A DNA stretch of 46,573 nt from Gellertiella hungarica (GCF_014197145.1 NZ_JACIEZ010000003.1:523396-569968), one strand, 5' to 3'; positions 27,185 to 36,555 are shown, counted from the first letter of the stretch. Program-made: numbers and translations. Notes: generated by a model from the sequence alone, not told the origin.

Positions 27185-27814
27185 ATGGCGCCGGCAAAGC
27201 TTTCGCCGCGGGCGCAATCGGCGCTGGTCTGGGCGGTCTATGCGGTGGGCCTTGCGCCCGCGCTCTGGACATTCTGGCTCGGCGCCAGCAACCAGCTCGG
27301 CGCGGACCCGGTGAAGACATTCGAGCGCTTCCTCGGGCTCTGGACGATCCGCTTCCTGATCCTGACGCTGGCGATCACGCCGCTGCGGGACCTAGGCCTC
27401 TTCAACGGGCTGCGCTACCGACGGGCACTGGGGCTGCTTGCCTTCTACTATGCCGCCCTGCATTTCCTCACCTATGCGGTGCTCGACCAGACCATGGTGC
27501 TCTCGGCCATCGTCGCCGACGTGGTGAAGCGCCCCTTCATCACCTTCGGCATGATCGCCCTCACCCTGCTGGTGCCGCTTGCCGTTACGTCAAACAATGC
27601 ATCGATCCGCCGCCTCGGTTCGCGCTGGTCAAGCCTGCACAGGCTCGTCTATCCCGTGGCGGCCCTGGGGGCGCTGCATTACAGCATGGCGGTCAAGGTG
27701 CTCGGCGCGGAGCAGTATATCCATATCGGCCTTCTGGTCCTGCTGCTCGCCTATCGCATCGCCCGCCCGCGGCTGATGGAGGCAAAACGGCAGAAACGGC
27801 GCGCCGCGGCGTGA
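27185..27814 (+). CDS. msrQ: Haem-binding membrane subunit MsrQ (YedZ)
   Basis: A 209-residue integral membrane protein of the ferric reductase-like family with about six hydrophobic helices. It passes electrons from quinol to MsrP in the periplasm. Candidate haem-binding histidines lie in AALHFLTY (third helix), SSLHRLVYPV and GALHYSMAV. The basic C-terminus is cytosolic. It starts one base after the msrP stop, with expression presumably coupled to msrP. The family match is strong. Confidence 0.94.
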   Translation: MAPAKLSPRAQSALVWAVYAVGLAPALWTFWLGASNQLGADPVKTFERFLGLWTIRFLILTLAITPLRDLGLFNGLRYRRALGLLAFYYAALHFLTYAVLDQTMVLSAIVADVVKRPFITFGMIALTLLVPLAVTSNNASIRRLGSRWSSLHRLVYPVAALGALHYSMAVKVLGAEQYIHIGLLVLLLAYRIARPRLMEAKRQKRRAAA

Positions 27815-27823
27815 GCCCTAGCA

Positions 27824-28615
27824 TCAGCCGCAGCGCCCTTCACAAAGCAGGAAACGAAGGCTGATTGTCTGGTCCAGCTCCCGTTCGAAGGCGCGAGCAA
27901 GGTGATCGCAGACCCCTCCGGGATCCGCCCCTCTCCTCGTCATCTCCTCGCGGAACAGGGTTCCGCGAAGAAAACCCGTTGCGAACTCGAACGGATCGCC
28001 GAGGCGTGACGATCTGACGACCACCTCCGGCCCGGCGGTGGAGAACCCGTTCTCCTCAAGGGCGCCCCGGATAACATCCACCTGATGATAGGCATAGGGG
28101 GTCTGGAAATAGACGGGCGGATCTTCCGGAAAGAATTCCGACAGCGCGCGGTTGAGGACCATGGCGAAGGGATTGTGTGCCAGGCTGTCCCAGACCGTGA
28201 AGACGAAACGGCCCTCCCGCTTCAGGACACGGCGCGCCGACGCGTAGGCTCCGGCCTTGTCCGAAAACAGCATGAGACCGAACTGGCAGACCACAAGGTC
28301 GAAGCTGGCCGGGGTAAAGGGCAGGTTCGTCGCATCGCAGACCCGGAATTCGAGCTTGTCAGAGGCGAGGAATTTTCTTCTTGCCACCTCCAGCGCAGAG
28401 CCGTTGAGGTCGGAGGCAACGTATTGTCGGATCTTCGGCGCCCTGTCGAAGATTTCACGGGTCAGGATGGCCGTACCGGCCGCCGTTTCGAGGATGTCAT
28501 CACAGCCGAGGGCCGCGACATACTCTGCGACATGGCGTGCAGGTTCCCGAAAAATGACCGGAACAAGATAGCGGTCATAGCACTCCGGCATCGTCATCGC
28601 GGGGCGGTCGTCCAT
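27824..28615 (-). CDS. Class I SAM-dependent methyltransferase
   Basis: A 263-residue soluble methyltransferase with the Rossmann-type fold. Motif I is ILETAAGTAILT (about residues 41-52), the acidic residue after strand 2 is in YVASDLNG, and post-I and motif IV are in FDLVVCQFGLMLF. The remainder is a helical lid typical of small-molecule methyltransferases of the UbiE/Methyltransf_11 group. The substrate is not evident. A start at 28615 was preferred because a GAGG ribosome-binding site precedes it; 28636 is an alternative. It is divergent from the ECF42 module with a shared, AT-rich upstream region, but no functional tie is visible. Confidence 0.88.
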   Translation of the reverse strand: MDDRPAMTMPECYDRYLVPVIFREPARHVAEYVAALGCDDILETAAGTAILTREIFDRAPKIRQYVASDLNGSALEVARRKFLASDKLEFRVCDATNLPFTPASFDLVVCQFGLMLFSDKAGAYASARRVLKREGRFVFTVWDSLAHNPFAMVLNRALSEFFPEDPPVYFQTPYAYHQVDVIRGALEENGFSTAGPEVVVRSSRLGDPFEFATGFLRGTLFREEMTRRGADPGGVCDHLARAFERELDQTISLRFLLCEGRCG

Positions 28616-28765
28616 GGCAAACCTCGAAAGCAGCAACGGGGGCTACGTGAAAATCCGGCTTTACATTATTTTTTCCTGATATTCATATATAAAGCGGCCT
28701 CGGGTCAAGCGGCGGGGGCATCTGTTGGCGCCCGATCCACGGCGACCGATTTTTTTTGCCTCCTT

Positions 28766-28792
28766 TGTCGAATCCGGCTGCGCTTGCGCGTC
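28766..28792 (+). promoter_or_regulatory. Candidate ECF42-dependent promoter
   Basis: TGTCGA at 28766-28771 and CGTC at 28789-28792 are separated by 17 bases. From memory, TGTCGA at -35 and CGA/TC at -10 is the signature described for ECF42 sigma factors. It lies about 50 bp upstream of the DGPF gene that starts the sigma factor's cluster, which fits autoregulation. Confidence 0.65.
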
Positions 28793-28842
28793 ATGTCGAT
28801 ATGCGCACAGGATGCGCACAGACGAACCGAAGGAGAAATGCG

Positions 28843-29268
28843 ATGCGTGTGGTGGTTTTTGTGAAGGCGACCGGGGACAGCGAAGCGGGCGTGATGCCGA
28901 GCAGCGAGCTTGTGGAAGCCATGGGCCGTTTCAACGAGGAACTTGTGAATGCCGGCATCATGCTGGGTGGCGAGGGTCTCAAGCCCTCGAAGATCGGCAA
29001 GCGCGTCGCCTTCGATGGCGAGAGCCGCCGGGTAATCGACGGTCCCTTCGCCGAGACGCGCGAACTGGTGGCCGGCTACTGGATCTGGGAAGTGCGCGAC
29101 ATGGACGAGGCGGTGGAATGGGTGAAGCGCTGCCCGAACCCCATGCCGGGCCCGAGCGAGATCGAGATCCGGCCGGTCTATACCATGGAGGATTTCGCCG
29201 AGGCGATGACGCCCGAAGGCAGCGCGGTGCACGACCGGGTGGCCGCCAAGCTGGCCGAAAAGCAGTGA
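28843..29268 (+). CDS. DGPF-domain (YciI-like) protein of the ECF42 module
   Basis: A 141-residue protein of the YCII/DGPF fold, with the diagnostic DGPF at residues 66-69 and the surrounding RRVIDGPFAETRELVAGYW. Such proteins are the constant genomic partners of ECF42 sigma factors. Their biochemical role, possibly small enzymes acting on a stress metabolite, is unknown. The ATG at 28843 has AGGAG seven bases upstream; the nearby ATG at 28838 is out of frame. It is the first gene of a three-gene plus-strand cluster with a VOC protein and the sigma factor. Confidence 0.92.
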   Translation: MRVVVFVKATGDSEAGVMPSSELVEAMGRFNEELVNAGIMLGGEGLKPSKIGKRVAFDGESRRVIDGPFAETRELVAGYWIWEVRDMDEAVEWVKRCPNPMPGPSEIEIRPVYTMEDFAEAMTPEGSAVHDRVAAKLAEKQ

Positions 29269-29275
29269 GGCGCCC

Positions 29276-29689
29276 ATGACCCGGATGATCTTCATCAACC
29301 TGCCGGTTGCCGACCTCTCCCGGTCGATCCGCTTCTATGCCTCCATCGGCGCCAACCAGAACATGCAGTTTTCCGACGAGCGGACGGCCTGCATGCTGCT
29401 CTCGGACAGCATCGGAGTGATGCTGCTCACCCACGACCGCTACCGGGATTTCATCTCCCGTCCGATCGGCGATGCCCATGCGGAAAGCCAGCTGCTGATG
29501 GCGCTGACCATGGAAAGCCGCGATGCGGTGAATGCCACGGTCGATAAGGGCGCCGCCGGAGGCGGCAGGGCCGATCCCACGCCGCAGCAGGATCACGGCT
29601 TCATGTTTTCCCGATCTCTCGAAGATCCGGACGGCTATGTCTGGGAGCTGATGTGGATGGACATGTCCGCCGTTCCCCCGCAGGCCTGA
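29276..29689 (+). CDS. VOC family (glyoxalase-like) protein of the ECF42 module
   Basis: A 137-residue member of the vicinal oxygen chelate superfamily. It opens MIFINLPVADLSRSIRFY, has the MFSRSLEDPDGYVWELMWM closing strand with the DPDG turn and terminal glutamate typical of metal-binding forms, and carries histidines (HDRYRDF, DHGFMF) that could complete a metal site. It starts seven bases after the DGPF gene, so the two are surely cotranscribed. VOC and DGPF proteins often occur together in ECF41/ECF42 neighbourhoods. The reaction is unknown. Confidence 0.9.
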   Translation: MTRMIFINLPVADLSRSIRFYASIGANQNMQFSDERTACMLLSDSIGVMLLTHDRYRDFISRPIGDAHAESQLLMALTMESRDAVNATVDKGAAGGGRADPTPQQDHGFMFSRSLEDPDGYVWELMWMDMSAVPPQA

Positions 29690-29759
29690 TCCCGCCGGCC
29701 TGTCAACTCCCCGGACGGCGTCGATTGACGATCCCGCCGCCCGGGGGATAATCCCCCGC

Positions 29760-31019
29760 ATGAACCAGCATGACATTCACCGCACCGTCGAAACCGTGTT
29801 CCTGATGGAGCGCACCCGCCTGATCGCGGGTCTCGCCCGGACGACCGGAAGCCTCGATCTTGCCGAGGAACTGGCCCAGGAAGCGCTGGCCGCCGCGCTC
29901 GTGCACTGGCCGAAGACGGGCGTTCCCGCCAACCCCGCCGGGTGGCTGATGCTTTCGGCCAAACGCCGCGCCATCGATCTTCATCGCCGGCGCGTGACCG
30001 CCAGACGCGCGCAGGCGGAAATCGGCCTTGCCCGCAGCCACGACGAGGAGGCCCTGCACGAGGCCTTCCTCGACGGGCTCGACGACGATATCGGCGACGA
30101 CCGGCTGGCGCTGATCTTCACGGCCGCCCATCCCGTCCTGCCGCCGGACCAGCGCGCGGCACTGACGTTGCGTCTCATCGGCGGATTGACGACGGCTGAA
30201 ATTGCCCGCGCCTATCTGACCGGCGAACCAACCATTGCCCAGCGCATCACCCGCGCGAAGAAGCGACTTGCCGATCCGGCCATCGCCTATGAGGTGCCGC
30301 AGGGAAAGGAGCGCCCGCCCCGGCTCTCGTCCGTGCTGGAGGTGATCTACCTGATCTTCAACGAAGGCTATTCCGCAACATCCGGCCCCGAGGCGGTGCG
30401 GGCACCGCTCTGCCACGAGGCGCTGCGGCTCGGGCGCATTCTCGCCGCCCTGATGCCCGAGGAAGCGGAAGTGGCCAGCCTGCTGGCGCTCATGGAGATC
30501 CAGGCGTCCCGCCTTGGCGCCCGCACCGCGGCGGACGGCCGGTCGATCCCTCTGCCCCGGCAGAACCGCGCACTCTGGGACCGGCTTCTCATCCGACGCG
30601 GCCTGGAGGGTATCGAAAGGGCACGAGCGCTCGGCGGCGGCACGGGCCCCTATTGCCTTCAGGCAGAACTCGCCGCCTGCCACGCCCGCGCAGCCCGATT
30701 CGAGACGACGGACTGGGCGAGGATAGCGGCGCTCTATGGCGATCTCCTCGCCCTTCAGCCATCTCCCGTCGTGGCGCTCAACCGCGCGGTCGCGGTCGGC
30801 ATGGCACAGGGCCCCGCCGCGGGGCTGCAACTGCTCGAGGACCGGTCCCTCGCCTCGACCCTCTCCACCTTCGCCCCCTATCACGCGGCCCGCGGCGACT
30901 GCCTGGAGCGCCTCGACCGCCACGCCGAAGCGCGCACCGCCTTCACCCTTGCCGCCTCCCTTTCCGGTAACGATGCCGAACGCCGGTTCCTGGAAGACCG
31001 CGCCCGCTTGTGCGGGTGA
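29760..31019 (+). CDS. ECF42-group RNA polymerase sigma factor with TPR-like C-terminal extension
   Basis: This 419-residue sigma factor is far longer than a usual ECF. Sigma region 2 (about residues 10-80) contains SLDLAEELAQEALAAAL and AGWLMLSAKRRAIDLHRR. Region 4 (about 125-170) contains LPPDQRAALTLRLIGGLTT and the recognition helix region PTIAQRITRAKKRL. The long remainder (about 180-415) is the DUF6596 and TPR-like extension, with VIYLIFNEGYSAT and a repeated RAVAVGMAQGPAAGL pattern. This defines the ECF42 group, which lacks a dedicated anti-sigma factor and is controlled through the extension. The DGPF and VOC genes upstream fit. A hairpin directly precedes the start codon. Confidence 0.95.
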   Translation: MNQHDIHRTVETVFLMERTRLIAGLARTTGSLDLAEELAQEALAAALVHWPKTGVPANPAGWLMLSAKRRAIDLHRRRVTARRAQAEIGLARSHDEEALHEAFLDGLDDDIGDDRLALIFTAAHPVLPPDQRAALTLRLIGGLTTAEIARAYLTGEPTIAQRITRAKKRLADPAIAYEVPQGKERPPRLSSVLEVIYLIFNEGYSATSGPEAVRAPLCHEALRLGRILAALMPEEAEVASLLALMEIQASRLGARTAADGRSIPLPRQNRALWDRLLIRRGLEGIERARALGGGTGPYCLQAELAACHARAARFETTDWARIAALYGDLLALQPSPVVALNRAVAVGMAQGPAAGLQLLEDRSLASTLSTFAPYHAARGDCLERLDRHAEARTAFTLAASLSGNDAERRFLEDRARLCG

Positions 31020-31156
31020 CTGGGAAGCTCCGCCCTCAGGGCGATGACGCGCTGTGTCGCGGGTGGCCGATGGGGCTTGTGCATCCCCTCGCCAGGCCGG
31101 GTTAGAGGCAGCGCCCACCCGTCTGTGCCTCGCAGGGAGGGGAGTTTGCCGTGCTG

Positions 31157-31340
31157 CACCCCCCTCTGTCCCTGCCGGGACATCTCCCCCACAAGGGGGG
31201 AGATCGGGATGGGGTTTATCATGGCAGTCCCCAGCAGACGTTTCTGCAATTGAGACATTTATTGTTTGAGGAAACCAAAAACCCCGCGGTCGATCTCCCC
31301 TCTTGAGGGGGAGATGTCCCGGCAGGGACAGAGGGGGGTG
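31157..31340. repeat. Large palindromic interspersed element, copy 2 (opposite orientation to copy 1)
   Basis: Arms of 50 bp (31157-31206 and 31291-31340) pair with only two differences around an 84-bp centre. The centre matches the reverse complement of the centre of copy 1 over most of its length, including TGCAATTGAGAC and GGAAACCAAAA. Compared with copy 1, the arms carry CTGTCCCTGCCGGGACAT in place of CTGCCCTGCCGGGCAT, changed on both sides. Confidence 0.88.
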
Positions 31341-31415
31341 CGGTGCCACACACGCAACGCCCTGCAAGACCCAGTCGGACACCCTTCGGCACCCCACCCA
31401 TTTCCCCAGAACGGC

Positions 31416-31443
31416 AAAAGGCCGGAGTGTTGCCACTCCGGCC
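31416..31443 (-). terminator. Intrinsic terminator at the end of the ribosomal superoperon
   Basis: On the minus strand GGCCGGAGTG and CACTCCGGCC pair around a four-base loop and are followed by TTTTG. It lies about 30 bp past the rplQ stop codon. Confidence 0.9.
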
Positions 31444-31475
31444 CATGCAATTGTCCCACCGGGGGAACTGACCGA

Positions 31476-31895
31476 TCAGGCTGCTTCGGCGGCTTCGGCT
31501 TCGGCGCGGGCCTTGTCGGCGGCGCCCTTGGCGTCGACGTCGCGGTCGACGAACTCGATGACGGCCATGGCGGCGTTGTCGCCGTAGCGGAAGCCGGCCT
31601 TCATGATGCGAAGGTAGCCGCCGTTGCGGTTGGCATAACGCGAGGCAATGGTGTCGAACAGCTTCGAGACGACAGCGGCGTCACGAACCTGGGAGATCGC
31701 CTGACGGCGGGCGTGCAGGTCGCCGCGCTTGCCGAGGGTGACGAGCTTCTCGACGATCGGACGGATTTCCTTTGCCTTCGGCAGGGTCGTCACGATCTGT
31801 TCATGGGTGATCAGCGAGGCTGCCATGTTGGCAAACATGGCCTTGCGGTGGCTGGCGGTGCGGTTGAGCTTGCGGCCGGCTTTCTGGTGGCGCAT
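31476..31895 (-). CDS. rplQ: 50S ribosomal protein L17
   Basis: A 139-residue large-subunit protein near the tunnel exit. The N-terminus [20 protein letters not shown] is the L17 signature, and [20 protein letters not shown] is the conserved C-terminal strand. It has an alanine and glutamate-rich tail ([14 protein letters not shown]), common in alphaproteobacteria. It is the last gene of the alpha operon, right after rpoA, and a terminator follows. Confidence 0.98.
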   Translation of the reverse strand: MRHQKAGRKLNRTASHRKAMFANMAASLITHEQIVTTLPKAKEIRPIVEKLVTLGKRGDLHARRQAISQVRDAAVVSKLFDTIASRYANRNGGYLRIMKAGFRYGDNAAMAVIEFVDRDVDAKGAADKARAEAEAAEAA

Positions 31896-31935
31896 GAGCT
31901 TTACTCCTTGATGGCAGGCAGGGCCTGCTTAACGG

Positions 31936-32946
31936 TTAATACTGGTCTTCGTAGCGCTTGGCGAGATCTTCGATGTTCTCGGGCGGCCATGCGGGCACTT
32001 CCATGCCGAGGTGCAGGCCCATGGAAGCGAGAACTTCCTTGATTTCGTTCAGCGACTTGCGACCGAAGTTCGGAGTGCGGAGCATTTCTGCTTCCGTCTT
32101 CTGAATGAGGTCGCCGATGTAGACGATGTTGTCGTTCTTCAGGCAGTTGGCCGAGCGAACGGAGAGTTCGAGTTCGTCCACCTTCTTGAGGAGCGCCGGG
32201 TTGAAGGCAAGCTCGGTCACGGCTTCCTCGACGGCTTCCTTCTGCGGCTCGTCGAAGTTGACGAAGACCGAGAGCTGGTCCTGGAGGATGCGGGCCGCGA
32301 AGGCTACCGCGTCTTCACCGGTGACGGAACCATCGGTTTCGATGGTCATGGTCAGCTTGTCGTAGTCGAGAACCTGGCCTTCACGGGTGTTTTCCACCTT
32401 GTAGGACACTTTCTTGACCGGCGAGTACAGGCTGTCGACCGGGATGAGGCCGATCGGCGCGTCTTCCGAGCGGTTGCGCTCGGCCGGCACGTAGCCCTTG
32501 CCGTTGTTTACCGTGAATTCCATGCGGATCTCGGCGCCCTCGTCGAGGGTGCAGATCACGTGGTTCGGGTTCAGGATCTCGATATCGCCGACCGTCTGGA
32601 TATCACCAGCGGTGACGGTGCCGGGGCCCTGCTTGCGGACAACCATGCGCTTGGCATCGTCGCCATCCATCTTGATCGCGATTTCCTTGATGTTCAGGAC
32701 GATGTCCGTCACGTCTTCGCGAACGCCCGGGATGGACGAGAACTCATGCAGCACGCCGTCGATCTGGACGGCGGTGACGGCAGCGCCGCGGAGCGACGAA
32801 AGCAGCACGCGACGGAGCGCGTTGCCGAGGGTGAGGCCGAAGCCACGCTCCAGCGGCTCGGCGACGAGCGTAGCCTTGGTGCGGCCGGAGGAGGTGAACT
32901 CCACCTTGTTCGGCTTGATCAGTTCCTGCCAGTTCTTCTGGATCAT
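31936..32946 (-). CDS. rpoA: RNA polymerase alpha subunit
   Basis: A 336-residue subunit. The N-terminal domain that dimerises and assembles beta and beta' is about residues 1-230 ([20 protein letters not shown] is the classical motif). A linker and the C-terminal DNA- and activator-binding domain follow at about 250-320, with [20 protein letters not shown] and [19 protein letters not shown]. The start was placed at ATG 32946 ([10 protein letters not shown]), where homology begins; the frame extends upstream for another 19 codons without a need for them. It lies between rpsK and rplQ. Confidence 0.98.
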   Translation of the reverse strand: MIQKNWQELIKPNKVEFTSSGRTKATLVAEPLERGFGLTLGNALRRVLLSSLRGAAVTAVQIDGVLHEFSSIPGVREDVTDIVLNIKEIAIKMDGDDAKRMVVRKQGPGTVTAGDIQTVGDIEILNPNHVICTLDEGAEIRMEFTVNNGKGYVPAERNRSEDAPIGLIPVDSLYSPVKKVSYKVENTREGQVLDYDKLTMTIETDGSVTGEDAVAFAARILQDQLSVFVNFDEPQKEAVEEAVTELAFNPALLKKVDELELSVRSANCLKNDNIVYIGDLIQKTEAEMLRTPNFGRKSLNEIKEVLASMGLHLGMEVPAWPPENIEDLAKRYEDQY

Positions 32947-33049
32947 TGTTTTTTCCTTCCGTTCGCCGCCACCATCCAATCGTGACGGCCGAGCATGAAA
33001 CAAGCAGGGCGGACGGCCTTTCGGGCCACCCGCCTGCCACGGACGATGA

Positions 33050-33439
33050 TCAGACGCGGCGCTTCTTGCGCGGACGGCAGCCGTTGTGCGGGATCGGGGT
33101 CACATCACGGATCGAGGTGATCATGAAGCCGGCAGCCTGAAGGGCGCGCAGAGCGGATTCACGACCGGAGCCCGGGCCGCAGACTTCGACTTCCAGCGAC
33201 TTCATGCCATGTTCCTGGGCCTTCTTCGCAGCGTCTTCGGCAGCGATCTGGGCAGCGAAGGGGGTCGACTTGCGCGAACCCTTGAAACCCTTCGAACCGG
33301 CCGACGACCAGGCAATTGCATTGCCCTGCGCATCGGTGATGGTGATCATGGTGTTGTTGAAGGTGGAGTTGACGTGAGCAACGCCCGAGGTGATGTTCTT
33401 GCGCTCGCGACGGCGGACGCGGGTGGCTTCCTTGGCCAT
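33050..33439 (-). CDS. rpsK: 30S ribosomal protein S11
   Basis: A 129-residue platform protein of the small subunit. [20 protein letters not shown] and [20 protein letters not shown] are the S11 signatures, and the basic tail [11 protein letters not shown] is conserved. The ATG at 33439 is preceded by GAAAGGAAG on the minus strand. Upstream it is separated from rpsM by a 259-bp gap, unusually long for this operon. Confidence 0.98.
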   Translation of the reverse strand: MAKEATRVRRRERKNITSGVAHVNSTFNNTMITITDAQGNAIAWSSAGSKGFKGSRKSTPFAAQIAAEDAAKKAQEHGMKSLEVEVCGPGSGRESALRALQAAGFMITSIRDVTPIPHNGCRPRKKRRV

Positions 33440-33496
33440 GGTCTTCCTTTCAAGTGATCTCTTCACCGCCGTAACACCAGCGGCTACACCGGAAAT

Positions 33497-33693
33497 GTGA
33501 GTGAGTAGTGCGCAGTGAGAAGTGAGTAGTTCAGACCACCCTCAACCCGGACCCGTCGCTACTGACCGTCCATTTCCAACCCTCTCCCAGCGGGAGCATT
33601 TTTTCGCCGCCGGAGGGCGACGACATCATAAGCAAACAGCGAAAGTGAGCAGCAAGCAGAGACCTACTTACTACTCACTATTCGACTACTCAC
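33497..33693. repeat. GTGAGTAGT/ACTACTCAC inverted-repeat insert between rpsM and rpsK
   Basis: The left side (33497-33530) reads GTGAGTGAGTAGTG, then CAGTGAGAAGTGAGTAGT. The right side (33665-33693) reads TACTTACTACTCACT, then GACTACTCAC. The arms AGTGAGTAGT (33521-33530) and ACTACTCACT (33670-33679) are exact complements. The enclosed 140 bp contain a CTCCC/GGGAG hairpin followed by six Ts, oriented on the plus strand against operon direction. The insert ends five bases from the rpsM stop codon. Confidence 0.7.
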
Positions 33694-33698
33694 CAAAT

Positions 33699-34067
33699 TT
33701 ACTTCTTCTTGCCTGCGATGGCCTTTGCCGGACCCTTGCGGGTGCGGGCATTGGTGTGCGTGCGCTGGCCGCGGACCGGGAGGCCACGGCGATGACGCAG
33801 GCCGCGGTAGCAGCCGAGGTCCATCAGACGCTTGATGTTCATCGAGGTTTCGCGGCGCAGATCGCCCTCAACCTGATAGTCGCGGTCGATGGTTTCGCGG
33901 ATCGCCAGTACGTCAGCGTCAGACAGCTGATGAACGCGACGATCGGACGGAATGCCAACCTTCTCGCAGATTTCCTTAGCGAATTTCGGACCGATCCCGT
34001 GGATGTAGGTCAGCGCGATTACTACGCGCTTCGCAGTCGGGATGTTGACGCCAGCGATACGTGCCAC
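33699..34067 (-). CDS. rpsM: 30S ribosomal protein S13
   Basis: A 122-residue protein of the small-subunit head that contacts tRNA and L5. [20 protein letters not shown] is the family N-terminus and [19 protein letters not shown] the conserved rRNA-binding motif, with a lysine-rich tail. The start is GTG 34067, eight bases after AGGAG; the earlier ATG would add ten residues outside the family. There is no rpmJ between adk and this gene. Confidence 0.97.
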   Translation of the reverse strand: MARIAGVNIPTAKRVVIALTYIHGIGPKFAKEICEKVGIPSDRRVHQLSDADVLAIRETIDRDYQVEGDLRRETSMNIKRLMDLGCYRGLRHRRGLPVRGQRTHTNARTRKGPAKAIAGKKK

Positions 34068-34361
34068 GCCTATTCTCCTTGCGTTCCCTGACGCCATCAG
34101 GCGCTAGGTGCTTGTTATGCGGCAAAGCCGCTTGTTTATCTTAAAGGGTTCGAACACGCAGACGCGACCGGACCCGGACTTCCCTTTGTCCGCGCCGTTC
34201 GCCTGATGTTGCGAGTTGGCGCGGTCTTTAACGGAATCGGCCGCAAAATGCAACCTGTCCCGCCATATTAATTGGCCTGGCGGTTCACCGCCAGGCGCAA
34301 GGGAGCATCGCGCCCCCTATTCGATGGAGCGGGAAACGCGTCCCCTGCCCCGAAACTCTTC

Positions 34362-35018
34362 CTATCGGCTGTAGCCGGACAGGATGCTGTCGATCGCCGC
34401 GGAAACCACATCGATGTCGGCCATGCCGTCCACCGACTTCAGCTTCTTCTTGGCGTAATAGTAGCCGATCAGCGGCGAGGTTTCCTTGTAATAGGCCTGC
34501 AGGCGCGTGACCATGGTCTCGGCATTGTCGTCCGGACGGCGCTTGAACTCGGTCGAGCCGCACTTGTCGCAGACGCCATCAACCTTCGGCTTGTGGTTAT
34601 GGTCGTGATAGCCCGCGCCGCACTTGGCGCAGGTGTACCGGCCCGCCACGCGATCCACGAGAACCGCATCGTTCACCTGAAGCTCGACCACCACATCGAG
34701 CTCCAGCCCCTTGGACTGAAGCATCGATTCGGTCGCGTCCGCCTGAACCAGCGTGCGCGGGAAGCCGTCGAGGATGAAGCCGTTGGCGCAGTCCGCCTGA
34801 TCGATCCGCTCGGATACGATGTCGATGACAATATCGTCGGACACGAGCTTGCCCGCATCCATCACCGCCTTGGCGCGCTTGCCGACATCCGTACCGGCGG
34901 CGACGGCTGCACGAAGCATGTCACCGGTGGAAAGCTGCGGAATGCCATACTTCTCCACGATCCGCTGGGCCTGGGTACCCTTGCCCGCGCCCGGCGGTCC
35001 TAACAGAATTAACCTCAT
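34362..35018 (-). CDS. adk: Adenylate kinase
   Basis: A 218-residue enzyme that interconverts ATP, ADP and AMP. The P-loop is GPPGAGKGT (residues 7-15), the AMP site has STGDMLR, and GFPRT lies near 85. It has the long LID domain, and here that lid carries four cysteines (CAKC...CDKC), which should bind a structural zinc ion; Escherichia coli lacks it. The start overlaps the secY stop by four bases (ATGA), giving translational coupling. A hairpin with arms GCCTGGCGG/CCGCCAGGC (34275-34296) may end this transcript. Confidence 0.97.
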   Translation of the reverse strand: MRLILLGPPGAGKGTQAQRIVEKYGIPQLSTGDMLRAAVAAGTDVGKRAKAVMDAGKLVSDDIVIDIVSERIDQADCANGFILDGFPRTLVQADATESMLQSKGLELDVVVELQVNDAVLVDRVAGRYTCAKCGAGYHDHNHKPKVDGVCDKCGSTEFKRRPDDNAETMVTRLQAYYKETSPLIGYYYAKKKLKSVDGMADIDVVSAAIDSILSGYSR

Positions 35019-36355
35019 CGTCCCCTCTTCCCTCCACGGAGCTTGCTCTTCTTGATCAGGCCCTCGTATTGCTGCGCAATCAGGTGCCCCTGGATCTGTG
35101 CTACCGTATCGAGGGTGACGCTGACAACAATCAAAAGCGATGTACCACCAAGGGCTAATGGGATGCCCGTCTGGGATACCAGGATTTCGGGAAGAATGCA
35201 GACGATCACGAGGTAGATCGCACCGACCACGGTGATGCGGGTCAGGACGTAGTCGAGATATTCCGCGGTCCGTTCGCCGGGGCGGATCCCCGGGATGAAG
35301 CCGCCGTGCTTCTTGAGGTTATCGGCCGTATCCTTCGGGTTGAAGACGATGGCCGTGTAGAAGAAGGCGAAGAAGGCGATCAGCAGCCCGTAGAGCACCA
35401 TGTAGACCGGACGGCCGTGGCCGAGGGCGGAAATGATCATGGTGGCCCATTCGGGCAGGTTCTGGTTGTTCGAGAAACCGGCGATGGTGCCCGGCAGCAG
35501 CAGCAGCGACGAGGCGAAGATCGCCGGGATGACGCCCGAGGTGTTGAGCTTCAGCGGCAGGTGGGACGATTCGCCCCGCGACATGCCGTTGCCGATCTGG
35601 CGCTTCGGATACTGGATGAGCAGGCGGCGCTGCGCACGTTCCACGAAGACGATCAGCGCGATGACGGCGATGGCGACGACCAGCACCGTGAGGATCAGGC
35701 CGGTGGACAGCGCACCCGTGCGGCCGAGCTCCAGCGTGCCGGCGAGCGCGCTCGGCAGACCGGCGGCAATGCCCGCGAAGATGATCAGCGAGGTGCCATT
35801 GCCGATGCCGCGCGAGGTGATCTGCTCGCCGAGCCACATCAGGAACATCGTGCCGCCCAGCAGCGAGATGACCGTGGAGATGCGGAAGAACAGGCCGGGA
35901 TCGGTGACCACGTTCGCGGCGCTTTCGAGACCGACGGCGATGCCGTAGGCCTGCAGCGCGCCCAGCAGCACGGTGCCGTAACGGGTATACTGGTTGATGA
36001 TCTTGCGGCCCTGCTCGCCTTCCTTCTTCAGGTTCTCGAGCGCGGGGACGACGGAGGTCATCAGCTGCACGATGATCGAGGAGGAAATGTAGGGCATGAT
36101 TCCGAGCGCGAAGATCGCCATGCGCTGCACGGCGCCGCCCGAGAACATGTTGAAGAGACCGAGGATGCCGCCAGACTGGCCCTTGAAGGCGCTGGCATAG
36201 GCTTCCGGATTAAGACCCGGCAGGGGGATATGGGTGCCGAGACGATAGACGATCAGCGCCAGCAGGGTGAACCAGAGGCGCTTCTTGAGGTCTTCGGCCT
36301 TGGCGAAGGTCGAAAAGTTGAGATTCGAGGCCAGTTGTTCCGCTGCAGATGCCAT
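35015..36355 (-). CDS. secY: Preprotein translocase channel subunit SecY
   Basis: A 446-residue polytopic membrane protein, the pore of the Sec translocon. Ten transmembrane segments can be followed. Motifs include [10 protein letters not shown], the plug region [14 protein letters not shown] and the SecA-contacting cytosolic loops ([22 protein letters not shown]). ATG 36355 was chosen because homology starts at MASAAEQLA and a GGAGA ribosome-binding site precedes it. It is coupled to adk by a four-base overlap and separated from rplO by a terminator-like hairpin. Confidence 0.98.
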   Translation of the reverse strand: MASAAEQLASNLNFSTFAKAEDLKKRLWFTLLALIVYRLGTHIPLPGLNPEAYASAFKGQSGGILGLFNMFSGGAVQRMAIFALGIMPYISSSIIVQLMTSVVPALENLKKEGEQGRKIINQYTRYGTVLLGALQAYGIAVGLESAANVVTDPGLFFRISTVISLLGGTMFLMWLGEQITSRGIGNGTSLIIFAGIAAGLPSALAGTLELGRTGALSTGLILTVLVVAIAVIALIVFVERAQRRLLIQYPKRQIGNGMSRGESSHLPLKLNTSGVIPAIFASSLLLLPGTIAGFSNNQNLPEWATMIISALGHGRPVYMVLYGLLIAFFAFFYTAIVFNPKDTADNLKKHGGFIPGIRPGERTAEYLDYVLTRITVVGAIYLVIVCILPEILVSQTGIPLALGGTSLLIVVSVTLDTVAQIQGHLIAQQYEGLIKKSKLRGGKRGR

Positions 36356-36555
36356 GCATTTCTCCGCACAACCCGTCCGGTGAAAGGCGTGCGCCCGGCT
36401 TCGGAGCAACGGGCCTCACCCGGAGTCAAATTAAATCGATTTGGAAAGCGGCGGCGGGCGTATCGCGGACCTGGTACGCGTGCCTCACCCTCGTCTTCCC
36501 TAGTGCCCGGCGGAGTACACGATTCCATCCGGACTGTGAGGCTCACATATGAGAG

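Larger units (their letters stand above)
31020..31475. other. 456-bp intergenic region between the ECF42 module and rplQ
   Basis: No gene is supported. It contains the second large palindromic element at 31157-31340 and the rplQ terminator at 31416-31443. It separates convergent transcripts. Confidence 0.7.

Noticed and set aside
34098-34361. Search for rpmJ (L36) between adk and rpsM
   Set aside because: No frame with the short cysteine-rich L36 pattern is present; in alphaproteobacteria rpmJ normally lies elsewhere.
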